This document shows, in pieces, positions 20,801-29,000 of a DNA stretch of 35,915 nt. Each line of letters starts with the position of its first letter. Position 1 is the stretch's first letter. The notes under the pieces were generated by a model. That model was not told the DNA's origin, did not search any database, and was given only the letters and a program-made list of their open reading frames with translations. The position numbers and the translations under genes were made by a program. The DNA is from Myxococcales bacterium (GTDB lineage Bacteria > Myxococcota_A > Polyangia > Haliangiales > SHYZ01), in NCBI GenBank assembly GCA_009692535.1, contig SHYZ01000011.1:1-35915 (forward strand), written 5' to 3'.

Positions 20801-23536
20801 GCGGTCTACGGCGACGACGCGACCGAGGTCCGAGACGCCCGCGCGCGCGGCAAGCTCTACCTCGCAGCCGAGGCCAAGGGGCTGCGCGCGCTGATCGGGA
20901 ATTTCCAGACCCGGCTCGCGTCGGGCGGCGAGCTCTTCCGCTACGACCGCACCGTCTACGGCACCGAGGTCGACTTCACCCGCAGCTTCGCCAAGGTGAA
21001 GCACGAGTCGCGCGTGTTCGTGAGCACCGGCGACGCGCGCCTCGGCCGCGACGTGAACCTCTTCCGCGCCACCGGCGGCACGCTCTACTACCTGCGCCAC
21101 AGCCAGCTCGTCGAGGGCGGCGAGCGGGTGCGGGTGATCGTCCGCGACCGCGACAACGGCCTGCTGCTCTCCGAGCGCTCGCTCGCGCGCGACTCCGACT
21201 ACGTGATCGACTACGCCGGCGGGCGCGTGATGTTCCGCGAGCCGATCTCGTCGAGCGCCGACGGCGCGCTCGTGCTCGGCGGCCTCTCGTCGTCCCAGAC
21301 GCCGCTCGACGGCCACCCGGTCTACGTCGAGGTCAGCTACGAGCACGAGCTCGACGATGCGACCGGCGGCGCAGCGGGCGGTGCCTACGTGCGCAACACG
21401 CTGTTCGACACGCTCGCGATCGGCGCCGGCCTCGTCGGTGAGGCACGGGACGGCGATGGCGCGCTCGGCGACTACTCGCTCGCCGGCGTCGATCTCGCGT
21501 GGAAGGCGAAGGCGCGCACGACGCTCACCGCCGAGGTCGCGCGCTCATCGTCGTCCGACGCGGGGAACTTCCTCTCGCAGGACGGCGGGCTCTCCTTCCA
21601 GGGACTCGATGCGGTCGCGTTTGCGGCGCCCGACGCGAGCGCGACGGGCAAGGTGGCGTGGAAGCTCCGCGCCGAGACGCAGCTCGGCGACTTCTGGAAG
21701 CGTCGCTGGGCAGAGGAGACGCGGCTCTCGCTCTACGCGCAGAACCTCGAGCACGGCTTCCACGCGGGCGGCGCGATCCTCGAGCAGGGGCGCCGCAAGA
21801 TCGGTGGCCAGGCGGTTCACCGTCTCAGCCAAGCCGACTCGCTGACCCTGCGCTACGACTCCGAGCTCGCCGAGCTGCCGCGCATCGGACCGACGCCAGA
21901 GGTCGTGGCCGCCAACCCCGATCCGCTGCGGCTCGACGAGCGCGCCAGCAACACCACGACGCTGCAGTGGGCGCATGACGGCCGTCGGCTCGACTGGAAG
22001 CTCGAGGCCGCCTACCAGCGGCTATCGACCACCGCGTCGCTCGACGATGGCATGACGCCGCAGATCGACACCGAGCGGTTCGGCTTCGGCGGGCTCGCCA
22101 CCTACGGGCTCTCGAGGCGCGTCTCGCTGCGCGCCGGGCAGGAGGTGCAGGTGCAGGTGGGCGGCGCGCGCGACCCGCTGCTCGATCCGCTCACGCACTC
22201 GGGCGCCGGCCGCGACTACTCCAACGACCTCGCCGGCATCACGACGACGCTCGGCGCCGACTGGGAGCTCGCCGAGAAGCTCACGCTGTCGGGCACCGGC
22301 GCGCTCCGCTGGAACGGCGACACCGCGGCGCAGCTCGGCCTCAAGACGCCGTTCGGCGCGAAGGGTTCGATCTACGCGCAGGAGCGCTTCGACGACCGCG
22401 GCGGGCGCCTCTTCTCGACCAGCGTGCTGGGCGCGGAGCAGGGCCTCGGCGGCGGCAGAGGCAAGGCGTACGGCGAGTACCAACTCGAGCGCGGCGCACT
22501 CGGCACGCGCAACCGCGCCGTGCTCGGCCTCGGCCACAAGATCCGGCTGAAGAAAGGCTTCTCGCTCGCGCTCGGCTACGAGCACCAGCAGACGTTCGGC
22601 GGTTACCTGCCCGACGGCACGCCGACCGGCGAGAACCTACGCGACGTGCTGCACGCGGCGGCCGAGTACCTGCGTGGCGACCGGCTGCGCGTGACCAGCG
22701 CCGTCGAAGTGCGCTTCGACGACGGCATGCACGGCCAGCCCGGCTCGGTCGACCCGCGCTACGAAGGCCTCGTGCGCGAGGACCCGCGCGGCATCGCGAC
22801 CGGAGCCTTCCCCGATCACGGTGGCACCGCGCCCGGCGCACCGCTCGTGCTTCCGCCCGGCGAGAAGCTGCAGGTCGTTTCCGCCACCGCAGCCGACTGG
22901 AAGTGGTCCGACGATCTCACCTTCCTCGGTCGCTTCCGCGTCTCGCACACCGAGGACCTCACCAACCACGGGCGCATGCTGCCCGACGGCGTGGTCTCCT
23001 CGTTCATCGCGGCGCGCTTCGTCGAGGCGAGCGCCGGCTGGGCGTACCGGCCGCTGCGGCTCGACTGGTTCGACCTCTTCTTCCGTTACGCGTGGCAGCT
23101 CGATCAGCGCCCGGTCGGCCTGGCCGGCCAGTCGAGCGTCACCGACGCGCACGTCGCCTCGCTCGCGCCGATCGTCGAGCTGCCGATGCGGCTCAAGCTG
23201 TCGGGCAAGGTCGCGTGGAAGCGCACCGCGAGCGAGGTCGAGCTCATGGATGCGCAGTCGCTCGACGCCGTCGTACACACTTGGCTCTGGCTGCTGCGCG
23301 CCGGCTACACGCTGCGCGGCCGGTGGGAGCTCGGCGCCGAGTATCGGTTCCTCTATCTCGACCGCCCCGGCTCTGCCGAGCTTCGGCACGGCGCGCTGGC
23401 CGAGGCGACCTATCGCCTCAATGATCGCGTCTGGCTTGGAGCGGGGTATAACTTCAGCCGCTTCTCCGATGACGAACTCGCGGACCTCGAGCGTGACAGC
23501 CATGGCTTCTTCTTGCGGGTGGTGGGGCGGTACTGA
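8873..23536 (+). CDS. Giant secreted surface protein: signal peptide, N-terminal beta-rich domain, ~16 DUF11-like repeats, SdrD/SpaA-B-like domains, OmpA-like segments, C-terminal outer-membrane beta-barrel-like region
   Basis: Single uninterrupted frame. Sec signal [27 protein letters not shown]. Repeats of type K-x-V-x-D-x-x-G-G-x-x-x-PGD-x-x-x-Y-x-(I/V)...TNxG...VTD...NQA. C-terminal amphipathic strand pattern ending [12 protein letters not shown]. The track start (8834, TTG) falls inside the candidate promoter, so GTG 8873 is preferred. Confidence 0.93.
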   Translation: MFPAARARLRLFLSVTAAFAALGAAIHPAHALVEGATPSPLDSYRVFGDGIAIGNSLMENPPPNAYVNSELLAESTANLNGLPSDAGLQAVYLWWSGSLASGEGMADIDTDALLSLTDGSSMNVSADDCQLITTFPGASPMSFYYCRADVTAFVDLHPGPFSWNGAYTVGDVYADPGLVTGFGCAFTDPRCQAKYAAWSMVFVFDSPTETLQRDVILYDGFVHMDETGGAGGSSGIVNFNIGGFLVGTPAEVELTYFGLEGDQQLGAGPGGHCDTCPDFFAVNGSNLTDGFNPSGNSYNSSDALGLDIDEFRIGTSAGGLGVLDTGDTMASISTGTGDNIREGGGADTGESVFLGYVFLRVNRPSPNFRGAATQKIADPPSAATGETIFYSINLANQGSLAATGVSFSDTIPVGATYVAGSLRIDGVGCTDAADADSCRVTGGVVTINLGNIPSVGDNDRQITFRATMAATGIGEVVCNTAVVSSIETPTPNSIGPACTTVESATIGLPTKSAVDLTGGATGPGDIIQYTVSIPGDPSSPTSGVSFTDDVPAHVTLLAYTSPGGGAVDGSVFVGGAFGNGRVSYSAITIPSGGTATITITVRVDDEPAWVADGVPAANIHGQTVCNQGQVSAGFLPMPLLTDNTSTPAAPDASCLTITYAPLFGGSSKTVVDDDGGGLEPGDTLTYTIQLANSGNRQGTITLTDPMPAAVENFTLLTPLLGATFTPAPAGVNGTGELSVTGLAVAPGTTATIQFRVRVQALAADGTVVVNSAQMTVAERVAENRILTSAALTVFSRPDLSGLSKSVTDLDGGTVEPGDTLRYDLGVTNTGNRPATMMVLTDPVSVNLTTITVVGGVFDPGTRTITWSVASLAIGETFNASFTAVVVSPLANGTVIDNQATIDSVEASPAEVSDDPATVAGNDPTRVTVVSAPNLAAAQKSVVDLDGGTFEPGDIVEYTLTVSNAGSAIATDVDITDPVDANLTAVTPQDGGVFAGGVVTWSLGAVGPGASRIVRFQATVRTPLLAGTVVSNQASVTTPELVGATPTDDPATAAIDDATSFIIDSAAILTTSIIAVVDVNGGATQPGDLLRYTVTITNTGTSPATGLAAQVALAVGLGAVVPEDGGAFAGGVVTWSPAGTLNPGGAPVEVHFTATVAAGVGNGTTICETAVVDSAQSLPFTTAAACITVVSRPDFAASEKVVIDLDGGVVEPGDVLEYQIAVVNAGTEAGSPVVVTDVVDLNLGTVTPASGGVFDAATRTITWTIPTVAAGTSQVVTFRATVALPLDDGTVIANQADIMCANGCPAPEPTDDPLTAAPDDPTLVVVASAPDFIVAKTFVDDDGGVLDPGDAVTYTITLTNEGDSCADLVRITDALAAALGPAVPGAGGTFDAGTGTVTWDSAGTPALLRLCPGTTVTLPIAVPIDFPLADGTAICNRASVTSEEVVTPVVSDDPATPAPDDATCTVVVSGALFTGATKIVTDAGGAPFSPGDVVTYTIAFTNAGNADATGVVVRDPIDPALVVVTPGQGGTLVGGEVVWDSIGTPELATVTVGETITLTVTATIGSPLDDGTPILNQATITAAVGLTTPALTDDPATVALDDPTIILVTASAVVTATKTALDENAGVAAPNDIFLYTITLANAGDAIGRNAVVTDALAPALAFVEALDGGVYDAASRTITWSIAAVVPATPSVARFRARAAAPIATGTVISNQASFIIETVPVPGLSDDPSTPLPGDPTLVVIVAAPELSTSVKTVVGAGPGDIVTPGTLLTWEIRVVNSGDAAANAVVVTDNVDLTRLEAIVPLDGGVFDVATGVLTWSIAQVLPGIDAVVRFTSQVRADVPDAVVVANQAQVSSAETPTGVLTDDPGDPELDDPTDLFTDATPELTVEKTVTDDNGLAFSPGDPVTYSIRVTVAGPAHAYSVVVTDPVSPRLVDVVPGQGGVFAGGVIRWDTATTPALAHLVPGVATTLTFAARIADDATNGELLDNQAAVGAGGLVAPVPSDDPGTPTADDPTRLVVVAGPLLRVEKTVVDENGGVVVPGDLLEWTLVVENAGSETSPATLLFDPAPAQTEYVADSTTADGVPLADGPGGVSPLAVAPGVLVDGAGGAGSGDLLPGARVTFTFRTRVAATALGGTLIANQGFASNRLGASAPSDDPATPAPSDSTIVVVGGGPILAGAIKTYDPVPVGDDGDGLFQPGEIVHYRVSMTNSGASDAHGVTLVDALPAGGEWVAGSLRLDGASLTDPADGDAGEVVGGRLTVRVGDLAAGTTALVEFRVRVGVGALELVNQGEVTSDETAFELTDADGNDGNGDQETITPVGDRPALTLAKTVADANGGVVEAGDELLYTLQLGSQGSLPLADLRLEDLLPVGVSYVPGSTVWPGLPADPFVPSPTGGSLVLGGLTLAPGETLTITFRAIVQPNDAEPAEPICNDATATVAGIEVVSAPACVTIGGVPGVGRLVGRVFIDGDERDRVYVEADDQPLADVQLQILRAEAPGGSPLVGLVTDAEGRYRVDGLPPGRYVVRALSSRGAQLAEVGGLVVEGGVDLDRDVLVDPSGRVYDSTTGRTLADVQTFLFYDSEDETEPGVLVPADRMGPGQQGQRTTPEGIYKYDVLPGRRYRLELDTTTSTWVFPSQRIPATPGFAPPGDVVANAAPSVAPGAKQTWYLRFYPVDPGDDVRRNHVPLDPLATQVRLDKRADRPEATLGDIVVYTVAVKNRSPRDLDGVYLLDAPARGLSYLRGHAAVEIVSGTEVTRLQAGNGGFGDLLTAGGSGRLVRFGPFDLPAGGQLTLTYQVVVGLDTRKGVYENRAVLADAAGVELSNSDRVPLRVADDPDFDLALLVGRVFCDDDGDGRHDWPAEGGVPGARVYIDTGSYAVADQHGRWHLSQVEPGLRLLKLDIATLPPGSTLAGDAMRLMHMTRGLPDRASFPVRCGKSSSVTTTDTDVATISLSGKTVKGAATSTSPKLPKTSVTVTGDLAAMTVAIDGAPLALPAATLALAVDAALLLPPAADAAADAAVDARGAPNLAAPLSGGFAPAPILQGAWSATSDAARWVLEVSRVAASGDRVVVRTASGDGAPGAFAWDGKGDDGQVVASDAIYTAQLRVVATDGAEASSARVTFGVAFGVPKAPERVETLRGTFFGVKRRVPIVKPALRRQLIALARTVPKGAVLEVEVHGDGRGDVLRSVAATQAQADAARAVLTGLDSGAARIVARGRGGLEAIAGTRTRTDRAKNQRVVIRIVPPPPKVAGGTVPAPAKVTPDALVEGEPATVDEAGHFVRNVPIPADGTITLDLLGADTRRVMVVIRVGDGTSGVAAAPTRKVTVAGDVATGRLTVDGQPVDGALLGVSLAFAGATPGASSTTAEPRFDIVTPPSPRRARGRRRGPPPAPAKAHLDRSVAFDLVVPEGVSGGRWELVIRPELRDGARAAPVYRQDGDGRPPPLLSWDGLTPGGELAVRTSARYLVEFVVEDARGGRADAAPRSFTIGAAPGALAAIEAKGTLFDKKGAPTAALKKALVRLTAAARKRSPSDLFRIALAVALRGKDAAQPEFTVAARASTLKIALAKLGAPVARIDVVVAPAVPAPAVARRRPRAGKVVDSVRITAHSPTSAAAARVVVAGRTVGISGTEFTTTADLPVPGALVIELTSADGRRATFTLPVAAAAGDTVPDSPSVAPAGATIDSSRPGSSDDALAPGAAGAPGAPVAGAPGGRDDVLAPADNADAAAATTARLAPGPALTLELAHDASEFGGAELDAALSDPVAAGSKDAAKPAPESRVMVDATSGARINVPNAVRAADLVVSLPPRGLRLRSPELWLAARTHKTNRLRVNGREVPVDADGRYAALITLPLGASTLVVEATDVDDNVARISWPVAVSETEHFLLVLADGAIASAKTGDGWSADGAALDGWGQHDSVVAGSAVLHGRVAAYYKGRFSAGKTLGPVKVTGHLDTAKQSAFEEFSDTSIDPEEEQAVYGDDATEVRDARARGKLYLAAEAKGLRALIGNFQTRLASGGELFRYDRTVYGTEVDFTRSFAKVKHESRVFVSTGDARLGRDVNLFRATGGTLYYLRHSQLVEGGERVRVIVRDRDNGLLLSERSLARDSDYVIDYAGGRVMFREPISSSADGALVLGGLSSSQTPLDGHPVYVEVSYEHELDDATGGAAGGAYVRNTLFDTLAIGAGLVGEARDGDGALGDYSLAGVDLAWKAKARTTLTAEVARSSSSDAGNFLSQDGGLSFQGLDAVAFAAPDASATGKVAWKLRAETQLGDFWKRRWAEETRLSLYAQNLEHGFHAGGAILEQGRRKIGGQAVHRLSQADSLTLRYDSELAELPRIGPTPEVVAANPDPLRLDERASNTTTLQWAHDGRRLDWKLEAAYQRLSTTASLDDGMTPQIDTERFGFGGLATYGLSRRVSLRAGQEVQVQVGGARDPLLDPLTHSGAGRDYSNDLAGITTTLGADWELAEKLTLSGTGALRWNGDTAAQLGLKTPFGAKGSIYAQERFDDRGGRLFSTSVLGAEQGLGGGRGKAYGEYQLERGALGTRNRAVLGLGHKIRLKKGFSLALGYEHQQTFGGYLPDGTPTGENLRDVLHAAAEYLRGDRLRVTSAVEVRFDDGMHGQPGSVDPRYEGLVREDPRGIATGAFPDHGGTAPGAPLVLPPGEKLQVVSATAADWKWSDDLTFLGRFRVSHTEDLTNHGRMLPDGVVSSFIAARFVEASAGWAYRPLRLDWFDLFFRYAWQLDQRPVGLAGQSSVTDAHVASLAPIVELPMRLKLSGKVAWKRTASEVELMDAQSLDAVVHTWLWLLRAGYTLRGRWELGAEYRFLYLDRPGSAELRHGALAEATYRLNDRVWLGAGYNFSRFSDDELADLERDSHGFFLRVVGRY
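9985..16245 (+). repeat. Array of 15 contiguous DUF11-like protein repeats of about 125-157 aa; a 16th at ~16961-17390 follows an SdrD-B-like domain
   Basis: Approximate repeat starts (nt): 9985, 10390, 10861, 11269, 11671, 12074, 12450, 12862, 13285, 13708, 14113, 14529, 14944, 15401, 15851, each marked by the strand-A 'K-x-V-x-D' and 'PGD' motif. Confidence 0.88.
16252..16600 (+). other. SdrD-B/SpaA-like (CnaB-fold) domain in the giant protein; a second related segment at ~17400-17690
   Basis: [37 protein letters not shown]...[22 protein letters not shown] and [58 protein letters not shown] match the 'G.VF.D.dgdG....e.Gv.gv.V.l.......t...G.y.f..l.pG.y' pattern. Confidence 0.7.
18289..18630 (+). 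other. OmpA-like domain within the giant protein (degenerate peptidoglycan-binding motif)
   Basis: [45 protein letters not shown]...[18 protein letters not shown] follows the OmpA_C pattern, ending in the NRRVEI-like NQRVVI. Confidence 0.6.
20650..23536 (+). other. C-terminal outer-membrane beta-barrel-like region
   Basis: About 960 aa of alternating amphipathic strands with short turns ([31 protein letters not shown]..., ...[33 protein letters not shown]), ending in an aromatic C-terminal residue as in OMP beta-signals. Confidence 0.6.
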
Positions 23537-23541
23537 TCGGT

Positions 23542-23557
23542 CTTTGGTAAGCCAAAG
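23542..23557 (+). other. Perfect intergenic stem-loop CTTTGG-TAAG-CCAAAG
   Basis: 6-bp stem and 4-nt loop read directly in the 29-nt gap between the giant gene stop (23536) and the MshEN gene start (23566/23569); no T-tract follows. Confidence 0.5.
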
Positions 23558-23565
23558 GTGAGGGC

Positions 23566-24543
23566 GTGATGGCGCGGAAGAAGATCGGCGAGATCTTGCT
23601 GGAGTCGGGGCTGGTGAACGAGTCGCAGCTGCGTGCTGCGCTCGCGGAGCAGCGTCGGTGGGGCGGCTTCCTCGGTCGAATCCTCCTCGACATGAGCCTC
23701 GTGCGCGAGGAGGTGCTGGTCGACGCGCTCGCGCAGCAGCTCCACCTGCCGATCGCCGACGTGGTGAACCTCGAAATTGAACCCGAGGTGCTCGACCTCC
23801 TATCTGGCGAGTTCGCGGAGCAGCACGGCATCATTCCGTTTCTGCTAACCGGGAAGTTCCTCGACGTGGCGATGTGCGACCCGCTCAATCTCGGCATCAT
23901 CGACGAGATGCAGATTCGCACTCGACTCAACGTGCGCCCGCATCTCGCCGGGCCGCGCATGCTCGAGCGCGCGCTGCACAAGCACTACGGTCGCGGGGTG
24001 GCGGCACTCGGTGGCACCGAGCATCCGAGCCACGCGCCGACCGGTCAGCTGAACTCGGACTCGCACAAGCTGAACTCGGGGCGTTTCCTCGAAGTCACGA
24101 CCGACATGAGCGGTTTTCGTACGGTCAAGGATGCCAGCGGGGGGGCACTCCCCGTCGACCCGCGCACCGGCTCGCTCGGCGCCCGGGTGCGCTCGGCCAC
24201 GGCAGACGTGAGTGCGTCTGCCGCGGTGAAAGTGGCGATGAGCCACGCCGGCCCGCAGGGCGTGCCGAGTGTCGCCAGGGACCACGCGGCCAGCTCGTCG
24301 AGTCTGGGCGTGGGCGGGCCGACGTCGTCGGGGGTACGGCGCCAGACTGGGCTGGTCGACTTGTCGGAGGTTGTGACGCCGACGAACTTTGAGCAGCAGC
24401 GGGAGATCGTGGCGCTGCAGGAGCGAGTGCATCATCTCGAGGCGCTGGTGCATCGCGCCGAAGAGACGATTCGTCGCATGCTGCACCTGCTCATCGCCAA
24501 GGGAGTCGTGACGCGGGACGAGATCCTCGAGCGGATGAAGTAG
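23566..24543 (+). CDS. Stand-alone MshEN (T2SSE N-terminal)-domain protein with a C-terminal coiled coil, no ATPase domain
   Basis: Tandem 24-residue motifs [24 protein letters not shown] and [24 protein letters not shown], five residues apart, then [31 protein letters not shown]...[20 protein letters not shown]-terminus [32 protein letters not shown]. No Walker A. Confidence 0.85.
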   Translation: MMARKKIGEILLESGLVNESQLRAALAEQRRWGGFLGRILLDMSLVREEVLVDALAQQLHLPIADVVNLEIEPEVLDLLSGEFAEQHGIIPFLLTGKFLDVAMCDPLNLGIIDEMQIRTRLNVRPHLAGPRMLERALHKHYGRGVAALGGTEHPSHAPTGQLNSDSHKLNSGRFLEVTTDMSGFRTVKDASGGALPVDPRTGSLGARVRSATADVSASAAVKVAMSHAGPQGVPSVARDHAASSSSLGVGGPTSSGVRRQTGLVDLSEVVTPTNFEQQREIVALQERVHHLEALVHRAEETIRRMLHLLIAKGVVTRDEILERMK

Positions 24544-24573
24544 CTAGTCGCACGCGGCAGCACCTCTCCAAGC

Positions 24574-25227
24574 ATGACGACGAAGCACCAACTTCGCACC
24601 GAGCTTGCACAGGCGGCAGCGCGTGCCGTCGCCGCGGGACTCGCGCCCGGCACTTCGGGAAATGCGAGCGTTCGTCTGTCCGGTGGGCTGCTTGTCACGC
24701 CGAGCGGCGCGGCACTCGGGAAGCTCGAGCCGCACGACCTCGTCGAGCTCGACGCGGCGGGGGCGGTCCTGGCGGGCCGGCTGCGTCCGTCGACCGAGTG
24801 GCGACTGCACGCGGGAATCTACGCGGCGCGCCCCGAGGTGGCCGCGATCATGCACACGCACTCGCCGCACGCCACGTCGCTGTCGACGCTCCGGCGGGGC
24901 ATCCCCGCGTACCACTACATGGTGGCGATGGCGGGGGGGAGCTCGATCCCCTGCACCGCGTACGAGACGTTCGGCTCGGCCGAGCTGGCGGCGCGCGTGG
25001 TGGCGGCGCTGCGTGATCGACAGGCCACGCTGCTCGCGAATCACGGCGTGGTCGCGGTCGGGCGTGATCTCTCCGCCGCGTTGAGCCTAGCGATCGAGGT
25101 CGAGGCGCTCGCGGCCGGCTATTTGCGCGCGCTCGCGGTCGGCGAGCCGGCGATCCTGCCCGACGACGAGATGGCGCGCGTGCTCGAGCAGTTTCGCGAC
25201 TACGGGCGCGTCGTCGCGCGCCGCTGA
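24574..25227 (+). CDS. Class II aldolase/adducin family protein (L-fuculose-phosphate aldolase-like)
   Basis: GLAPGTSGNASVRL...VTPSGAALGKLEPHDLVELD...PSTEWRLHAGIYAARPEVAAIMHTHSPHAT...LLANHGVVAVG: family substrate motifs and the His metal ligands. Confidence 0.9.
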   Translation: MTTKHQLRTELAQAAARAVAAGLAPGTSGNASVRLSGGLLVTPSGAALGKLEPHDLVELDAAGAVLAGRLRPSTEWRLHAGIYAARPEVAAIMHTHSPHATSLSTLRRGIPAYHYMVAMAGGSSIPCTAYETFGSAELAARVVAALRDRQATLLANHGVVAVGRDLSAALSLAIEVEALAAGYLRALAVGEPAILPDDEMARVLEQFRDYGRVVARR

Positions 25228-25233
25228 TCGCCG

Positions 25234-26316
25234 CTACTCGATCGTCATGCTGCGCTCGAACTCTTCGGGGTTCGAGCAGGCGTACATCGCGGCCTCGAGG
25301 GTGATCTGACCGCTGTTCACCAACTCGAGGAGCTGTTGATCGAAGAGCTGCATGCCGTAGAGGTCGCGGCCGCGCCGCATGAGCTCCGCGATGTCGCCGA
25401 GGCGGCCGGCGGTGCGCACGCACTCGCGGACCGTTCGGGTCATGCGCAGCACCTCGACTGCGGGCACGCGGCCACGCCCGCTGCGCGCGACCAGCAGGCG
25501 GATGGAGACGACCGCCTGCAGGGCGTCGCCGAGCCGCTCGCGCACCTGATCCTGATCCGTCGGCGCAAAGAGCCCGACGAAGCGCTGGATGGTGGAGGTG
25601 GTGTCGTGCGTGTGGAGCGCACTGATGACGAGGTGGCCAGTCTCCGCCGCCTCGAGGCAGATCTCGGCGGTCTGCACATCGCGGACCTCGCCGACGACGA
25701 TCACGTCGGGATCCTGCCGCAGCACCGCGGTCAGCGCGTCGCGAAAGCTCGGGGTGTCGGTCTGAAGCTCGCGCTGGATGATGATGCACTTCCCCGGCTC
25801 GAACACGAACTCGACCGGGTCCTCGATGGTGACGATGTGCGCGCGCCGGGTCTCGTTCAGGTGCCGCACCATCGACGCGATGGTGGTGGTCTTGCCGTTA
25901 CCCGTCGCGCCGGTCACGAGCACGAGGCCGCGCCGCGACTCGGAGATCTCGCCGAGGATCGGCGGCAGGTTGAGCTCGGCGAACGACTTTACGCGGTAGG
26001 GGATGTGGCGGAGGACGACGCCGATCTGCCCGCGTTGCCGAAAGATCGACGCGCGGAAGCGGCCGCTCCCCGGCAGGTCGTAGGTGACGTCGAGCTCGCG
26101 GAAGGACCGGTCAAGATCGAGCGTGGCGGCGCGCGCCTCGAGGATCAGGCGCGCGACCGCTCGCGTGTCGTCGGGGCGGAGCGCGGGCACCTTGGTGACG
26201 CCGAGGAGCTCGCCGCTGAGCCGGTAGTGTGGCGGGTAGCCGACCTCGAAGTGAATGTCGGAGACGCCCTTCTCGATACCGAAGAGCAGCAGCTTGTGGA
26301 GCGATGCGAGATCCAT
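25234..26316 (-). CDS. PilT/PilU-family twitching motility ATPase
   Basis: Walker [13 protein letters not shown], Asp box [10 protein letters not shown], Walker [13 protein letters not shown], His box [21 protein letters not shown]-terminal [17 protein letters not shown]. Confidence 0.92.
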   Translation of the reverse strand: MDLASLHKLLLFGIEKGVSDIHFEVGYPPHYRLSGELLGVTKVPALRPDDTRAVARLILEARAATLDLDRSFRELDVTYDLPGSGRFRASIFRQRGQIGVVLRHIPYRVKSFAELNLPPILGEISESRRGLVLVTGATGNGKTTTIASMVRHLNETRRAHIVTIEDPVEFVFEPGKCIIIQRELQTDTPSFRDALTAVLRQDPDVIVVGEVRDVQTAEICLEAAETGHLVISALHTHDTTSTIQRFVGLFAPTDQDQVRERLGDALQAVVSIRLLVARSGRGRVPAVEVLRMTRTVRECVRTAGRLGDIAELMRRGRDLYGMQLFDQQLLELVNSGQITLEAAMYACSNPEEFERSMTIE

Positions 26317-26337
26317 TGTGGGTTCTCGAATCTCAGC

Positions 26338-28857
26338 TCAGATCTGCTTGCCGGACTGGGCTTCGCCAACCGTGCTGCCGGCCTCGCGCTCCACCGTCGG
26401 AGCCGGTGCGACCACGCGCCGCATGCCGGTCGGCTCGTCTTCGAACGCCGGCAGCGGCTCGGCGTTCGAGGACGACAGTGCCGAAGCCGACGACGAAGAC
26501 GAAGTCCGCACGCGCGCGTCGCCCTCGTCGTGCTCGTCGTGCTCGTCGTCTCCGTCGTCGCCGTCGAGCACCACCGGCTTGAGCGAACCATCGGCGAGCG
26601 CGGCCATCGCGGTGCGCGCCGCCTCGGTGAGCTCGGCGAACGGCGGTGCCGGACGCGCGAGGAAGTAGCCCTGTCCGTACTTGATGCCGAGGTCGGTGAG
26701 CACCGCCATGTCGTCGGCAGTCTCGATCCCCTCGGCGACCATGACTGCGTCGATCGCGGTTGAGATGCGGCCGAGCGAGCGGAGCATCTCGCGCTTCACC
26801 GTGCTCTTGGCGACGCCGCGCGTGAGCACGTCGGAGAGCTTCACGAAGTGCGGCCGGAGCGCCATCACCGCCTCGAGGTTCGAGTGCTTGGTGCCGACGT
26901 CGTCGACCGCCACGCCGAAGCCCATCCCGGTGTAGACCGCCAGCGCGCGCTTGAACGAGGTGAAGTTCTCGATCGCGAGCCGCTCAGTGATCTCGAAGAC
27001 GATGTTCGCCGGCGTGAGGTTGTTGGCCACGAGGATCTGCGTGATCTCGGTCTCGATGAACGCCGAGTCATAGAAGGAGAGCGGCAGGAGGTTCAGGAAC
27101 AGCCGGTGCACCGGCTGAAGGTTGGCCGCCGCCTTGAGTCCGTTGCGGAAGCAGGCGCGGTCGAGCTCGAAGAGAAGATTCACCTCCTCGGCCACCGAGA
27201 AGAGCGCGAGCGGCGCCTCGAGCGGCGTCTTCTTCGGGCCGCGCGTGAGGCCCTCGAAGCCGAAGATCGAGCCGGTCTGTAGGTCGACGATCGGCTGGTA
27301 GACCGCGGTCAGCCCCTCCGCGAGGATGATCTCCTGCAGCAGGTCCTTGTCGCGCTGCGCCTGCCGCCGTCGCATGAGGGTCGACGACTCGCGCGCTTCG
27401 TCGACGAGCCGGGTCACGAGGCGCTCCGAGCGGATCATCGGGTTCTGCAGCACGCGGCCGTAGCCGATCGCGATGCGCGGGTGGTCGTGGATCAGGTCGA
27501 ACACCTCGCGTGCGAGCGCCGCGTCGATGCTCTCCTGCACGCGGTGCGCGAGGCTCTCAAGCTCCTCGGCGGGACTGTCACCCGTGCGGCGCGAGGGCGC
27601 GAGAAAGTAGACGAAGGCGTCGCCGTCATCAGCGCGGCAGAGCATGTCGCTTGAGCGCATGCGCACGCCGCGCAGCTCGAGCAGGAGCTGCCCCACCTTG
27701 TCGAGCAGCTCGTTGTGGCGCAGCGTGCCGTACTCCTGCTCAACCTTGCGCAGCCGCGTGAGATCGACGTAGAGGCAGCCGAGCGCGCGCTCCCTGCTCA
27801 GCGTCGACACGATCAGGTACATCTGCTCGTGGTAGGTCGAGAGCGTCCTCGAGTCGGCGAGCGTCGCCAGCTCCGGCTCGGCCGCTTCGTCGCCAGTGAG
27901 CCCGCTCGCGACCACCACCTGATCGCGGCCGCTCTCCTTTGCGTTCGCGAGCGCTGCGACTGCGGCCTCGAGCAACCGGTCCGCCGTGTGCGCGTCGTCG
28001 GGGAAGGTCGCGACGCCGAGGCTGGTCGTGGCCCGGACCTCGTCGTGGCTCAGCTTGGCGCGGAGCTCGGAGATGATCCGCTCGGCCTTGATGCGCGCGC
28101 CGGCTCGGTGCGTCTCGGGGAGGATCAACACGAAGGAGTCGCCATCGCCACGCGCCGCGATGTCGCTCGCACGCACGCGGCCGACCTCGCTCGAGAGAAG
28201 CACCTCGGCCACCACGCGCAGCACTTCGTCGCCCTGCTCGTAGCCGAGGCGCTCGTTCAGTTCCTGAAAGTGGTCGAGATTGCCGACGATGATCGAGAGC
28301 GGACGCTGGTATCGGCGACCGCGCGAGACCTCCTCGCGGAGCCGATCGAGGATGGTGTGCTTGCCGTAGAGGCCGGTGAGCGGATCGCGGTAGGAGAGGG
28401 CGGCGAGCTCGGCGTTCAGACGCTGGATCTCGTCGAGCCAGCGCGCTTGATCGTCCTCGAGCAGCTTCGCGGAGACGAGCGGGTCGAGCAGGGCGCGGAT
28501 CTCGCCGTGCTCGAGCGGCACCTTGAGCACGCGGTGCGGCTGCGCGCGGTGGATCGCAGCGACGAGTGTGTCGGAGGAGACCCCGTTGGCGACGAGGACT
28601 CGGCGTGTGCGTGGGGCGCGGTTCTGCGCTGCCTCGAGGAACTCGGCGCCGTTGCCGCCGGCCTCGAGGTGCGCGACCACTGCGACGAACGGTTCGCGCA
28701 CCAGGAGTGAGAGCGCGTCCTCGGCGTCGGCAACGCGCACGAGGTCGTAGGCCGTGGCGAGCGAGCGTTCAATCTCACCGGCCGCGTCGCGATCGGCGCC
28801 CAAGTAGAGGATCCGTGGGCGCGCGAGAGAGCCCGGGGCCGCGAGAGGATCGATCAT
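26338..28857 (-). CDS. c-di-GMP signalling protein: pseudo-receiver, two degenerate GGDEF domains, EAL domain
   Basis: LLDPLVSAK... then LNAELAALSYRDPLTGLYGKHTILDRL...RASDIAARGDGDSF (GGDEF 1), GCLYVDLTRLRKVEQEYG...RSSDMLCRADDGDAF (GGDEF 2), AVYQPIVDLQTGSIFGFEGLTRG...EITERLAIENF...VDDVGTKHSNLEAV...VMVAEGIETADD...GQGYFLARP (EAL). Start at 28857 (MIDPLAAPGSLARPRILYLG); the track start at 29106 is too far upstream. Confidence 0.9.
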   Translation of the reverse strand: MIDPLAAPGSLARPRILYLGADRDAAGEIERSLATAYDLVRVADAEDALSLLVREPFVAVVAHLEAGGNGAEFLEAAQNRAPRTRRVLVANGVSSDTLVAAIHRAQPHRVLKVPLEHGEIRALLDPLVSAKLLEDDQARWLDEIQRLNAELAALSYRDPLTGLYGKHTILDRLREEVSRGRRYQRPLSIIVGNLDHFQELNERLGYEQGDEVLRVVAEVLLSSEVGRVRASDIAARGDGDSFVLILPETHRAGARIKAERIISELRAKLSHDEVRATTSLGVATFPDDAHTADRLLEAAVAALANAKESGRDQVVVASGLTGDEAAEPELATLADSRTLSTYHEQMYLIVSTLSRERALGCLYVDLTRLRKVEQEYGTLRHNELLDKVGQLLLELRGVRMRSSDMLCRADDGDAFVYFLAPSRRTGDSPAEELESLAHRVQESIDAALAREVFDLIHDHPRIAIGYGRVLQNPMIRSERLVTRLVDEARESSTLMRRRQAQRDKDLLQEIILAEGLTAVYQPIVDLQTGSIFGFEGLTRGPKKTPLEAPLALFSVAEEVNLLFELDRACFRNGLKAAANLQPVHRLFLNLLPLSFYDSAFIETEITQILVANNLTPANIVFEITERLAIENFTSFKRALAVYTGMGFGVAVDDVGTKHSNLEAVMALRPHFVKLSDVLTRGVAKSTVKREMLRSLGRISTAIDAVMVAEGIETADDMAVLTDLGIKYGQGYFLARPAPPFAELTEAARTAMAALADGSLKPVVLDGDDGDDEHDEHDEGDARVRTSSSSSASALSSSNAEPLPAFEDEPTGMRRVVAPAPTVEREAGSTVGEAQSGKQI

Positions 28858-28869
28858 CCGATTGCGGGC

Positions 28870-28875
28870 ACTATA
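28870..28875 (-). promoter_or_regulatory. Candidate -10 element (TATAGT) upstream of the EAL gene
   Basis: Minus-strand TATAGT 12 nt upstream of the ATG at 28857; no convincing -35. Confidence 0.35.
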
Positions 28876-29000
28876 TCGTGTGCGGCGTCGGCTGTGTGAG
28901 CCGCGATCGAGGTGCGCGCCGGGGCGCGGCGGGGCGGCGCGCACGGCGCGGGCCGCCAGTCCTTGCACGCGGCGACCGATCGGTGACAGTACTCGTCTAC

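Noticed and set aside
25336-26763. 475-aa + strand ORF overlapping PilT and the EAL gene end
   Set aside because: Antisense to PilT with intact Walker and Asp/His boxes; low-complexity shadow translation.
28975-28984. 10-bp palindrome ACCGATCGGT upstream of the LVIVD gene
   Set aside because: Short palindromes are frequent in GC-rich DNA; no second copy or promoter context to support an operator.
28566-29000. N-terminal extension of the LVIVD lipoprotein ORF
   Set aside because: The extension is Arg-rich and antisense to the EAL gene; ATG 29001 begins a proper lipoprotein signal.
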